The translations under genes and the position numbers were made by a program. Shown here piece after piece: positions 43,573-51,701 of a stretch of 64,000 nucleotides of DNA (position 1 is the first letter of the stretch; every line of letters starts with the position of its first letter). The notes beneath the pieces are model-generated. The model made no database searches. It was not told the DNA's origin and was given only the letters and a program-made list of their open reading frames with translations. The DNA comes from an uncultured Alphaproteobacteria bacterium (lineage in GTDB: Bacteria; Pseudomonadota; Alphaproteobacteria; Rhodobacterales; Rhodobacteraceae), in the NCBI GenBank assembly GCA_902556405.1, contig CACDWF010000002.1:62001-126000 (forward strand). The letters run 5' to 3'.

Positions 43573-44013
43573 ATGACCAAACAAAAAAATATTCTAATTT
43601 TAAATGGGCCCAACCTGAACCTACTCGGCACAAGACAACCTGAAATATATGGATCTAGAACTCTTAAAGACTTAGAGGAAATGTGTGTTAGTAAAGGGAA
43701 AGCTTGTTCAATGAATATAAAGTTTGTACAAAGTAATTCGGAATCGGAGTTAGTTACGTTTATACAGGAGGCAATAAATACTTCAGATGGTATCATTATA
43801 AATGCCGCTGCATACTCGCATACTTCGGTCGCAATACTTGATGCCTTAAATTCTTTTACTGGGTATGTAATCGAAGTTCATATATCTGACATTTCTAAGC
43901 GAGAAGAGTTCAGGAAATTTTCATATGTTTCTTTGAGGGCAAATTTTGTAATTATGGGAAAGGGTTTGGAAGGATATATTGAAGCAATCGAAAAGATGCA
44001 ACAAGAAGATTAG
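43573..44013 (+). CDS. aroQ: 3-Dehydroquinate dehydratase, type II
   Basis: A 146-residue enzyme of the shikimate pathway that dehydrates 3-dehydroquinate. The active-site blocks NGPNLNLLGTRQPEIYG (with catalytic arginine and tyrosine), INAAAYSHTSVAILDAL and VEVHISDISKREEFR (catalytic histidine) are intact. It functions as a cytoplasmic dodecamer in other bacteria. The gene is nine bases upstream of the nitrile hydratase alpha gene, an uncommon pairing that suggests a shared transcript. Confidence 0.97.
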   Translation: MTKQKNILILNGPNLNLLGTRQPEIYGSRTLKDLEEMCVSKGKACSMNIKFVQSNSESELVTFIQEAINTSDGIIINAAAYSHTSVAILDALNSFTGYVIEVHISDISKREEFRKFSYVSLRANFVIMGKGLEGYIEAIEKMQQED

Positions 44014-44022
44014 AGTTTTAGT

Positions 44023-44643
44023 ATGAAAAAAGACAATATTAAACAATTTCACAAAGAGTTTCCAAGCAATCCAGAAGCCAGAGTTAAAGCCTTAAAGTCG
44101 ATCCTAAAAAAAGAAGGGCTCATTGATCAAAAAGCATTGGATGAAATTCTCGATACTTACCAGAATAATGTAGGCCCCTTAAATGGCGCAAAAATAGTTG
44201 CCAAAGCGTGGACGAACAAAAAGTTCAAAGTGGATCTAATGAATAATACGGATCAGGTGTTAAAGGATATGGAGCTTAATGGTCGTCAAGGTGAACATGT
44301 TGTGGTGGTAGAGAATACTGAGACTATCCATAATCTTATAGTCTGTACCCTTTGTAGCTGTTATCCGTGGCCTTTGTTGGGGTTACCACCTAGCTGGTAT
44401 AAGTCCGATGCCTATCGAAGTCGAGCAGTGAGAGAGCCTAGGGAAGTTTTAGGCGACTTTAACGTCAAACTTCCAATATCAAAAAAAGTTAAAGTTTGGG
44501 ACTCGACTTCAGAGATCCGGTATCTTGTCCTGCCACAACAGCCACTTAGTTCTAAGGGATTGAGTGAAAATGAATTAGTAAGTTGGGTGACGCGTGATAG
44601 TATGATAGGGACAGGCTTTCCAAAGCCTCCAAAAGGTGAATAA
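44023..44643 (+). CDS. Nitrile hydratase alpha subunit (cobalt type)
   Basis: A 206-residue subunit of nitrile hydratase, which converts nitriles to amides. The metal centre motif is VCTLCSCYPWP; threonine at the second position (CTLCSC) is the signature of cobalt enzymes, whereas iron enzymes have serine. WYKSDAYRSRAVREPREVL follows and is also characteristic. The ATG begins nine bases after aroQ, and the stop overlaps the start of the beta gene (TAATG). Thiocyanate hydrolase gamma is a close relative, but two NHase-like subunits plus an accessory gene in this order favour nitrile hydratase. Confidence 0.88.
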   Translation: MKKDNIKQFHKEFPSNPEARVKALKSILKKEGLIDQKALDEILDTYQNNVGPLNGAKIVAKAWTNKKFKVDLMNNTDQVLKDMELNGRQGEHVVVVENTETIHNLIVCTLCSCYPWPLLGLPPSWYKSDAYRSRAVREPREVLGDFNVKLPISKKVKVWDSTSEIRYLVLPQQPLSSKGLSENELVSWVTRDSMIGTGFPKPPKGE

Positions 44644-45311
44644 TGTCTAAGGCGCATGACATGGGTGGTCGGCTTGACCCACGAAGAATTGATATCACGT
44701 CAAGTAACGTGAAATTTAAGGCAGATTGGGAAAAGGAAGTTTTCGCTATAACTTTAGCGTTGGGTTTTTCAAGTTTATGGAATTTGGATAGATCTCGTTA
44801 CGCGCGAGAGTCTCTGGAGCCACAAGACTATCTACAATTTGGTTATTTCGAAAAATGGCTTGCTGGTCTAATCAACCTATTGGGCGAAAACGGTATTATT
44901 AAAGATGGGAAAGAAAGTGGAGGCAATTTAAAAAAAAGCTCTTTTCGCATATTAGAAGCAAAAAATGTAAAAAAATTGTTGCATTTGGGGGGACCAACCA
45001 AAAGAGAGAGTACTAAAGAGAAAAAATTCAACTTAGGGGATACTGTTTCCGTAAGAGCTAAAAATAGTAATACAAGAGTTGAAAAAGGTCATACAAGACT
45101 ACCAGACTATGTAAAGGGAATGGCTGGTAAGGTCATTGCTTATCACGGTAGCCATGTATTTCCAGATGCAAACGCTCATTTTTTGGGGGAAAGTCCGGAA
45201 GCACTCTACTCAGTAGAATTTAAGAGCCAAGATTTATGGGATAAATGTGAGCATGTTGAGGATACAGTAGTAGTTGATTTATGGGAAAGCTATCTTGAAA
45301 AATTCAAATGA
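44643..45311 (+). CDS. Nitrile hydratase beta subunit
   Basis: A 222-residue structural partner of the alpha subunit. The N-terminal helix region (KADWEKEVFAITLALGFSSLWNLDRSRYARESLEPQDYL) and the C-terminal SH3-like barrel (FNLGDTVSVRA, GHTRLPDYVKGMAGKVIAYHGSHVFPDANA, YSVEFKSQDLW) are typical. Alpha and beta together enclose the metal site. The start overlaps the alpha stop by one base, so translation is coupled. The accessory gene overlaps its 3' end. Confidence 0.88.
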   Translation: MSKAHDMGGRLDPRRIDITSSNVKFKADWEKEVFAITLALGFSSLWNLDRSRYARESLEPQDYLQFGYFEKWLAGLINLLGENGIIKDGKESGGNLKKSSFRILEAKNVKKLLHLGGPTKRESTKEKKFNLGDTVSVRAKNSNTRVEKGHTRLPDYVKGMAGKVIAYHGSHVFPDANAHFLGESPEALYSVEFKSQDLWDKCEHVEDTVVVDLWESYLEKFK

Positions 45312-45612
45312 TAAACTGATACCATTACCTAAAGGCAACGAAGTTTTTTCTGCACCATGGCATTGTGAATTATTTGCACTCACCATTTCTTTATATGAAA
45401 AAAAATTTTTCGATTGGGCACTTTGGACTGCTGTACTGGGTAATAAGCTTAAGTACAAGCCAGTGAGCATGGAAGACGATTTAGATTATTATTATGGCAG
45501 TTGGCTTGAAGCACTAGAAGAATTGATTTTAAGTAAAGAGATGACTTATCGGGATGATTTCAAAAGAGAAGTCTTGTTCCAAGTGAAGCATCTCCGCGAT
45601 GACCACCATTAA
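45295..45612 (+). CDS. Nitrile hydratase accessory (activator) protein
   Basis: A protein of about 105 residues related to the P14K/NhlE-type activators and to the N-terminal helices of the beta subunit (NEVFSAPWHCELFALTISLYEKKFFDWALW, then YYGSWLEALEELILSK). Such proteins deliver cobalt and promote cysteine oxidation in the alpha subunit. Translation most probably begins at TTG 45295, overlapping the beta gene by 17 bases; another TTG at 45274 would add seven residues. Its presence confirms a functional nitrile hydratase operon. Confidence 0.8.
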   Translation: MKNSNDKLIPLPKGNEVFSAPWHCELFALTISLYEKKFFDWALWTAVLGNKLKYKPVSMEDDLDYYYGSWLEALEELILSKEMTYRDDFKREVLFQVKHLRDDHH

Positions 45613-45628
45613 GATATAGTTATCTTAA
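45609..45628. terminator. Symmetric stem-loop at a convergent gene boundary
   Basis: A perfect eight-base inverted repeat, TTAAGATA and TATCTTAA, with a four-base loop covers both stop codons of the nitrile hydratase accessory gene and the opposite meaB gene. It may terminate both transcripts, although T-runs on either side are weak. Called from symmetry and position only. Confidence 0.4.
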
Positions 45629-46546
45629 ATCTTTAATAGTTCGCTTAACAATTTCACTAATATCTTTTTCATTGAAAGTTTCTTCATTTAGTTTCTCATG
45701 TAGTCTTTGATCAACTAGGCTCTTTTCTATTTTTTCATAAAGTATTTGACGAACGAACCACAAATAACCTTCTTTGTTTTTCCCTAATTTTAATCCTTTT
45801 TTTAAATATTTTTCAATGTGGCTAATTATTTTAGCATTTTCTTTCTGGTCTTTTTCATTGGTAATCATTATTTTGATATTTTTATCGTGAGGAGCCTGAG
45901 CCATATCAATTATAGACTTTAATTGGTGGAATGTTTGTGCGGATTCTGGTTTATCGGATTTATTAACTAAAATTAAATCTACTATTTCCAAAACTCCACC
46001 TTTCATCGCCTGGATACTATCTCCTAGTCCCGGAGCCAAAGTAAGAATTGAGAAATCTGCTAGTTTGGTAATATCTGATTCAGATTGCCCAACCCCAACG
46101 GTCTCAACAAAAATAAAATCAAAGTTGAAAGTGGCCATAACCAGTGATAGGAGAAAACTTTTGTGAGATATTCCGCCCAATGCACCATCCGAAGATAATG
46201 ACCTTATAAAGACATTGTCATCTGCAGAATGCTGTTCCATTCTAGTCCTATCACCGAGAAGTGAGCCTCCAGAAATTAAGCTGCTCGGGTCGACAGCAAT
46301 CACGCCAATTTTCTTTTCTTTCGATCTAAGGATACTTATGAAGCTATTTATCAAACTCGATTTGCCTGCCCCAGGGAAGCCGGTAACCCCAATTATTGGT
46401 GTTGTACGGTCTGCTTTATTATAAAGCTTCAAGACCAATTCTATTGGATTGTCACTGGTCTCTATATGGGTTAAGAATTTTGATAAAGCTAGCCTGTCGC
46501 CTGCTTTGAGCTCTTCTATTGTTTGTTGTAACTCCATTGATTTCAT
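45620..46546 (-). CDS. meaB: MeaB-type GTPase for methylmalonyl-CoA mutase
   Basis: A 308-residue G protein of the MeaB/ArgK family that protects and reloads the adenosylcobalamin-dependent methylmalonyl-CoA mutase. The P-loop is GVTGFPGAGKSSL, the Walker B/G3 aspartate region is VDPSSLISGGSLLGDRTRM, ETVGVGQSE is the switch segment and NKSD the guanine-specificity motif. The mutase itself is not in the window. It is the last gene of a minus-strand run with a nitroreductase, a CoA transferase-like racemase and an acyl-CoA dehydrogenase, fitting propionate or branched-chain acyl-CoA use. Confidence 0.9.
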   Translation of the reverse strand: MKSMELQQTIEELKAGDRLALSKFLTHIETSDNPIELVLKLYNKADRTTPIIGVTGFPGAGKSSLINSFISILRSKEKKIGVIAVDPSSLISGGSLLGDRTRMEQHSADDNVFIRSLSSDGALGGISHKSFLLSLVMATFNFDFIFVETVGVGQSESDITKLADFSILTLAPGLGDSIQAMKGGVLEIVDLILVNKSDKPESAQTFHQLKSIIDMAQAPHDKNIKIMITNEKDQKENAKIISHIEKYLKKGLKLGKNKEGYLWFVRQILYEKIEKSLVDQRLHEKLNEETFNEKDISEIVKRTIKDLR

Positions 46547-46569
46547 AATGAGGTTATTATTTTATTACA

Positions 46570-47247
46570 TCACTTTTCAAAGCCATAAAATGTAGTAAAA
46601 TTGTCGACTGCTTCACGGTCGGTTCTCCATGAGTTAATAGGATGATTCTCATCAGCATACCCGATACCCATTCCGCAAAAGAGCATCAAATTGTTATCAA
46701 CAACAAGGTGTTTGTTTACTGTGGAATGCCACATCGCCCAAGCCTCTTGAGCACAACTATGTAAGTCTCTTTCTCTTGCGATTAACATTACAGTTTGCAG
46801 AAACATTCCAACATCTGACCATTGGGGAGGTCCCATCTTTCTGTCGATGTAAACGAATAGGCCGACAGGGGCACCAAAAAAGCGTAAATTTTTAGCCAAT
46901 TGGTTTAGCCGTGCACCCTTGTCCTCCCTTGGTATATTGATGCTTTTGTATAAATCTTCTCCACATTTAAAGCGTCGACTTCTATATGGATCCCAAAGGT
47001 TTGGTGGATATACGTCATATTCCGTTTTTTCCCCCATAGGCATTTCCCCGATTTTAGATTCAATATCCGAAACTATCTGATCAAGTTTCTTTCCGGATAT
47101 TACATGAATATGCCATGGCTGAAGGTTTCCCCCAGATGGAGCTTGTTTAGCGACGTCTAAAATTTCCTTGATTAATTCCTTGGACACAGGCTTCTCAGTA
47201 AATGCTCTGCAAGAAAATCGTGATTTTACAGCTTCTGAAACATACAT
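46570..47247 (-). CDS. Nitroreductase family FMN protein
   Basis: A 225-residue nitroreductase-like flavoprotein. The start FSCRAFTEKPVSKELIKEILDVAKQAPSGGNLQPWHIHVIS is typical, with residues that bind FMN, and FCGMGIGYADENHPINSWRTDREAVDNF closes the fold. It uses NAD(P)H to reduce nitro groups, quinones or other acceptors. It lies one base after the stop of the racemase gene and is followed by meaB 23 bases later. Confidence 0.88.
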   Translation of the reverse strand: MYVSEAVKSRFSCRAFTEKPVSKELIKEILDVAKQAPSGGNLQPWHIHVISGKKLDQIVSDIESKIGEMPMGEKTEYDVYPPNLWDPYRSRRFKCGEDLYKSINIPREDKGARLNQLAKNLRFFGAPVGLFVYIDRKMGPPQWSDVGMFLQTVMLIARERDLHSCAQEAWAMWHSTVNKHLVVDNNLMLFCGMGIGYADENHPINSWRTDREAVDNFTTFYGFEK

Positions 47248-47248
47248 T

Positions 47249-48358
47249 TTAATTAATACCCCACTGGCTAAACACCTCGGCTTCAGTCAATTTAATTTTA
47301 TGCTTATCTGTAATTTTTGGTGCTGGAGTTACGGATAGATCGGGCGCTGGTTTTGGCTGAATAATATTAAAAGCCTCAGGAAAAATTCCTCGGTATTTAT
47401 TATGAGGATCAACAAACGCTTCCTCAAAGTTTAAAACGGGAGCAACGCATGCGTCTGTCCCATAGTAAATTTCTTCCCACTCTCTCATAGTTTTTGTCTT
47501 GATAATTTCTTGAAATATATCTTTGAGCTTCGGCCAATTAGACTTATCTGCCCTGCTCGGAAGTTCATCAAGTTTTAAATCAAGTTTTGTAATAAACGCC
47601 AGGTAAAACTTATCTTCGATAGCACCAACTGAAATATGCCGACTATCAGAAGTTCTATAGGTTGTGTAAAAAGGCGCACCTCCATCAAGAAGGTTAATGT
47701 CTCGTCTATCTTCCCATTGTTTAAAATTAAACATAGAGTACATCATTGCCATCAAATTAGCAGTTCCGTCCACAATAGAGCCATCTACAACTTGACCCTG
47801 ACCAGTCTGTTTCGCGTGTAAAACTGCGCACAGGATTCCGAAAACTAAATACATTGAACCTGCTGCAAAATCCCCTAAAAGATTTAGTGGTGCTATGGGA
47901 GTATCTTTGGTCCCAATAGCGTGAAGTGCGCCTGATATAGAAATATAATTAATATCGTGACCTGCCGTATTACTGAGAGGCCCTTTCTGACCCCATCCCG
48001 TCATTCTTCCATAAACGAGCTTTTTGTTTGCTGAAAGCATCTCTGAAGGGCCTAATCCCAATCTTTCCATAACGCCTGGTCGAAAGCCTTCTATTAATAT
48101 ATCGGCATGGGATACAATTTTCTTCGCTACAGCAATGTCATTAGGATCCTTCAGATCTAGCTCTACATAAGATCTATTCCTAATCACGACATCCGTAAAT
48201 TGGTTGGCAGCCTGGGTACCTGTTTTTCGAGCGATCCTAATCACTTTAGCACCCATATCTGCCAACTGCATAGCAGAGAACGGAGTTGGGCCAAGCCCAT
48301 CGAATTCAACCACTTTTAAACCTGATAAAGGTCCGCCAGAGTTGCTCTGATCCGTCAT
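47249..48358 (-). CDS. CaiB/BaiF family, alpha-methylacyl-CoA racemase-like
   Basis: A 369-residue member of the class III CoA transferase family, closest to alpha-methylacyl-CoA racemase. The sequence GLKVVEFDGLGPTPFSAMQLADMGAKVIRI, RNRSYVELDLKDPND, VLIEGFRPGVMERLGLGP and GHDINYISISGAL (with the aspartate used by racemases and transferases) is standard. The racemase inverts the 2-methyl centre of branched acyl-CoAs so that they can enter beta-oxidation, which suits the neighbouring acyl-CoA dehydrogenase. It begins five bases after that gene's stop. Confidence 0.88.
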   Translation of the reverse strand: MTDQSNSGGPLSGLKVVEFDGLGPTPFSAMQLADMGAKVIRIARKTGTQAANQFTDVVIRNRSYVELDLKDPNDIAVAKKIVSHADILIEGFRPGVMERLGLGPSEMLSANKKLVYGRMTGWGQKGPLSNTAGHDINYISISGALHAIGTKDTPIAPLNLLGDFAAGSMYLVFGILCAVLHAKQTGQGQVVDGSIVDGTANLMAMMYSMFNFKQWEDRRDINLLDGGAPFYTTYRTSDSRHISVGAIEDKFYLAFITKLDLKLDELPSRADKSNWPKLKDIFQEIIKTKTMREWEEIYYGTDACVAPVLNFEEAFVDPHNKYRGIFPEAFNIIQPKPAPDLSVTPAPKITDKHKIKLTEAEVFSQWGIN

Positions 48359-48363
48359 TCTAA

Positions 48364-49530
48364 TTAGTCGTCCAACGATCTAGCAATTAATTCCTTCATG
48401 ATCTCATTTGTCCCCCCATAGATTGACTGCACACGGGCATCAGCGTACATTCGAGCGATTGGGTATTCCATTATAAAACCATATCCACCATGAAGCTGCA
48501 AACATCCATCCATGATCTCATTTTGTGTTTGGCTTCCCCAGTATTTTGCCATTGAAGCGGTAGCAGCATCAAGAGTTCCCTGTTTAACTCTATCAACACA
48601 ATCATTAATAAATGACCTAAGAACCTCAGCTTTAGTTTTCATTTCAGCAAGTTGAAAACGAGTATTTTGAAAATCCATTATACGCTTATCAAATGCTTTC
48701 CTATCTTTTACATATTTGATTGTCTCTTCAAGCGCAAAGTCTATGTTACCCAGAGCACCTATGCCAATTGCTAATCTTTCCCACGGCAACTGTTTCATCA
48801 ATTGATAAAAACCTTGGCCTTCCTCACTCCCAAGCAAATTTGTTAATGGGACCTTAACATCCTCAAAAAATAACTCGCATGTGTCATTTCCTTTTTGACC
48901 TAGCTTTTTTAGAGGTTTTCCTCTTGAGAAACCTTCTAGGTCTTTTGTTTCAACGACTACCAATGACACACCTTTAGATTTTTCATTTTTGTTTGTCTTT
49001 GCGGCTAAAACTATAAGGTCCGCTGAGCCACCATTTGTTATGAATATCTTTGATCCATTAATTCGATATTGATTTCCATCTTTTTCGGCAGTTGTTTTAA
49101 TCGCTTGAACATCCGATCCAGTGCTAGGTTCTGTCATAGCTAGAGAGGCAACGTATTCACCTGTCGATAGTTTAGGAAGCCATCTTTTCTTTTGTTCATC
49201 GGTGCCATAAGCATTGATGTAATGAACCACTATTGATTGAATTGCATAGCCCCAGCTACCTGAGTCACCCGCTGTTCTTCCGAGCTCATATAAAGTGATG
49301 GCATCAAAGCCTAAATCACCACCGAAGCCACCAAATTCTTCAGGTACTGAGCTTCCTAAAATTCCAGCATCTCCTGCTTTATTCCACAAGGTTCTATCGA
49401 CCTGTTGTTTTTTACCCCATTCCTCGAGATTGGGCTTTACTTCGTCAATAAAAAATTTTTTTACACTGTCAGTAAATAATTGGTGTTCTTCCATTTGCCA
49501 TTTAGAAGTCGGGGTAAATAATGTCATCAA
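48364..49530 (-). CDS. Acyl-CoA dehydrogenase
   Basis: A 388-residue FAD-dependent acyl-CoA dehydrogenase, introducing the alpha-beta double bond of an acyl-CoA. Typical blocks are VPEEFGGFGGDLGFDAI, SLAMTEPSTGSDVQAIKTTA, YRINGSKIFITNGGSADL, QLAEMKTKAEVLRSFI and the C-terminal QLHGGYGFIMEYPIARMYADARVQSIYGGTNEIMKELIAR, which holds the catalytic base region. It is the first gene of the minus-strand run and probably acts on branched or short-chain acyl-CoA. Confidence 0.93.
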   Translation of the reverse strand: MMTLFTPTSKWQMEEHQLFTDSVKKFFIDEVKPNLEEWGKKQQVDRTLWNKAGDAGILGSSVPEEFGGFGGDLGFDAITLYELGRTAGDSGSWGYAIQSIVVHYINAYGTDEQKKRWLPKLSTGEYVASLAMTEPSTGSDVQAIKTTAEKDGNQYRINGSKIFITNGGSADLIVLAAKTNKNEKSKGVSLVVVETKDLEGFSRGKPLKKLGQKGNDTCELFFEDVKVPLTNLLGSEEGQGFYQLMKQLPWERLAIGIGALGNIDFALEETIKYVKDRKAFDKRIMDFQNTRFQLAEMKTKAEVLRSFINDCVDRVKQGTLDAATASMAKYWGSQTQNEIMDGCLQLHGGYGFIMEYPIARMYADARVQSIYGGTNEIMKELIARSLDD

Positions 49531-49643
49531 AGTTCCTCAAATTAATTTATATACCAAAAGCCTACTATAAAATGAATTTGGTTAATATCTAAATTTTGAA
49601 CTTTTTTGTAGATATTTGAGGTTTTCTCCCCCAACATGTATCG

Positions 49644-50648
49644 ATGACTACCTCGATAGTAAAATATGCTTCAGTTCTTTTGATATCGATATTCATCGTA
49701 TGCCTCGCTGTGGGCGAGTTTATACTGTGGCAAGCCTTACCAGTTTCATGTTCAAATCATGAAAAAGTAGAAGCAAATAATCCTATAAAGTTTGTCACGA
49801 ATGCAAAAGGCCAAGGTCCATTCAGAGGTGAGAGATGGTCACAACTAGTGGATACAGACCTTTCGCAGTGGTACCTAAAAAACAAAAAGTACGAAAGTTT
49901 AACAATTAAGAATATAGAAGATAGAATAAATATTAGCTCTTGGTGGATTCCAGCCGATAAAGAAAGTGAAAAGCGAACGGTTATTGTTGTGCACGGCATT
50001 AATGGTTCAAAGAAACAATTTAACCAATTGATACCAGCAAATATTATTGCCAATTCTGGATTAAATGTTTTGATGATAGATGTTAGAAATCATGGGGAAA
50101 GTTCATGTCCAGATGGATGGCACTTTGCTGGAATTGAAGAATGGAAAGATGTTGATGCCGCAATTGAATATCTTATCGACAAAAAAGGAATACCCGAGAA
50201 AAAAATTGGGATTCATGCGGTCTCAGGAGGAGGTCTGGGTACTTTCTTTTTGATAAAAAATAGAAAAGATCTTGGAGCATTTTCACTCGATAGTGGAGTT
50301 TTTGATTGGGATTCTATTGTTCAACATGAGTTGGAATATCACGGTGTGCCTGGGTTTACGTGGCAGCTTGCAATTTTTGTAGCTAAATTTCATGGTATTT
50401 TCTTTGATAAGAATTTGCCTAAAGAAGCTCTTAATAACTTGCAGGATAGACCACTGCTTGTTTTTCATGGTACAGAAGACACTAGAGTGCCTTTCTTCCA
50501 CTCTGAGAAATTAGTTGAGTATGTAAAGAGTATTAATGGTAAAATAATATTCTTTCCATTAGAAGGAGCAGACCATACAGAAGGTGTATTATCACACTCC
50601 CAAATTTATGAGGACAACCTTCCTAAATTTTTTAAAACAAATCTTTGA
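49644..50648 (+). CDS. Membrane-anchored alpha/beta hydrolase
   Basis: A 334-residue alpha/beta hydrolase with an N-terminal hydrophobic anchor (residues 8-31). The catalytic serine is in HAVSGGGLG (near 193), the aspartate in FHGTEDTRVPF and the histidine in GADHTEGV; HGINGSKKQ is the oxyanion region. It probably cleaves an ester or amide in the periplasm. The first ATG is 49644; an upstream ATG at 49636 is out of frame and short. A CurA-like reductase gene follows 15 bases downstream. Confidence 0.82.
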   Translation: MTTSIVKYASVLLISIFIVCLAVGEFILWQALPVSCSNHEKVEANNPIKFVTNAKGQGPFRGERWSQLVDTDLSQWYLKNKKYESLTIKNIEDRINISSWWIPADKESEKRTVIVVHGINGSKKQFNQLIPANIIANSGLNVLMIDVRNHGESSCPDGWHFAGIEEWKDVDAAIEYLIDKKGIPEKKIGIHAVSGGGLGTFFLIKNRKDLGAFSLDSGVFDWDSIVQHELEYHGVPGFTWQLAIFVAKFHGIFFDKNLPKEALNNLQDRPLLVFHGTEDTRVPFFHSEKLVEYVKSINGKIIFFPLEGADHTEGVLSHSQIYEDNLPKFFKTNL

Positions 50649-50663
50649 TAGGTAGAATCGAAT

Positions 50664-51671
50664 ATGAACAGAAAAATAATTCTCAAATCACGACCAGAAA
50701 AAGAACCTTTAGAAGAAAATTTTCAAATTGTTGAAGGGGATTTAAAGCCAGTTCAACCTGGTCAAGTCCAATTAAAGTCAATTTATTTATCTTTAGATCC
50801 CTACATGAGAGGAAGAATGAACGCAGGGCGGAGTTATGCCAATCCAGTAGAACTAGGAACTGTAATGGAGGGAGAAGCCGTTTCAGAGGTAATAGAAAGT
50901 AATAGTGATAATTTTATAAAAGGTGACATTGTTATTGGTAGAACTGGATGGCAAACGATGCCATTAGTTTCGGATAAAATTATAGAAAAAGTACATAACC
51001 CCGATCTTCCTTTAAGTCTAGCACTAGGAACATTGGGAATGCCAGGAAGAACTGCTTACATTGGAATGATGAATATTGGGAATCCAAAAGAGGGAGAAAC
51101 ATTAGTTGTGTCTGCTGCTTCAGGAGCTGTTGGATCTGTCGTAGGACAAATTGGAAAAATTTATGGCTGCAATGTAATAGGGGTAGTAGGTAATGAAGAA
51201 AAATCGGATTATGTTAAAGATGAATTAGGCTTTGATCATTGTCTCAATTACAACGATGATAAATTCGAAAAAAAACTAGGTGAAATTTGCAAAGATGGCG
51301 TCGACATATATTGGGAAAATGTTGGAGGGAAAACGTTCAATGCCGTTTATCCTCATCTCCGTGATTTTGCAAGGATTCCAGTTTGTGGTGTAATCTCAAT
51401 GTATAATAATCAAAGCCAGCAGTTAGAGGAAGATCGTCTGCCGATGCTTTTTAGAAATGTTCTAACTTGGCGCTTGAGAATACAGGGATTTATTGTAAGA
51501 GAATTTCCTGAGCAACAATTAGAAGCAATGCAGCATTTAGAAAAGTGGTATTTGGAAGGGAAGCTAAAATACAGAGAGGATATAGTGGAAGGTTTGGACA
51601 ATATGGTTGAAGCTTTTCAAGGTCTTTTAAAGGGTAAAAATTTCGGAAAGTTATTAGTAAAAGTAAACTAG
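50664..51671 (+). CDS. NADP-dependent MDR oxidoreductase (CurA/prostaglandin reductase-like)
   Basis: A 335-residue zinc-independent medium-chain dehydrogenase/reductase of the CurA/YncB/leukotriene B4 dehydrogenase type, which reduces C=C bonds of enones with NADPH. Signatures are SIYLSLDPYMRGRMN, LGTLGMPGRTAYIGM, AASGAVGSVVGQIGKI (Rossmann) and GVISMYNN. Zinc ligands are absent. It follows the hydrolase gene by 15 bases and precedes a methyltransferase gene by 30 bases on the same strand. Confidence 0.9.
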   Translation: MNRKIILKSRPEKEPLEENFQIVEGDLKPVQPGQVQLKSIYLSLDPYMRGRMNAGRSYANPVELGTVMEGEAVSEVIESNSDNFIKGDIVIGRTGWQTMPLVSDKIIEKVHNPDLPLSLALGTLGMPGRTAYIGMMNIGNPKEGETLVVSAASGAVGSVVGQIGKIYGCNVIGVVGNEEKSDYVKDELGFDHCLNYNDDKFEKKLGEICKDGVDIYWENVGGKTFNAVYPHLRDFARIPVCGVISMYNNQSQQLEEDRLPMLFRNVLTWRLRIQGFIVREFPEQQLEAMQHLEKWYLEGKLKYREDIVEGLDNMVEAFQGLLKGKNFGKLLVKVN

Positions 51672-51701
51672 GAAACAGGAGCAATTAAAGAGGAGCCTGA
51701 T

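Noticed and set aside
44023-45612. Thiocyanate hydrolase instead of nitrile hydratase
   Set aside because: The gene order alpha, beta, accessory and the sizes fit nitrile hydratase better; thiocyanate hydrolase has separate alpha, beta and gamma subunits with a different order.
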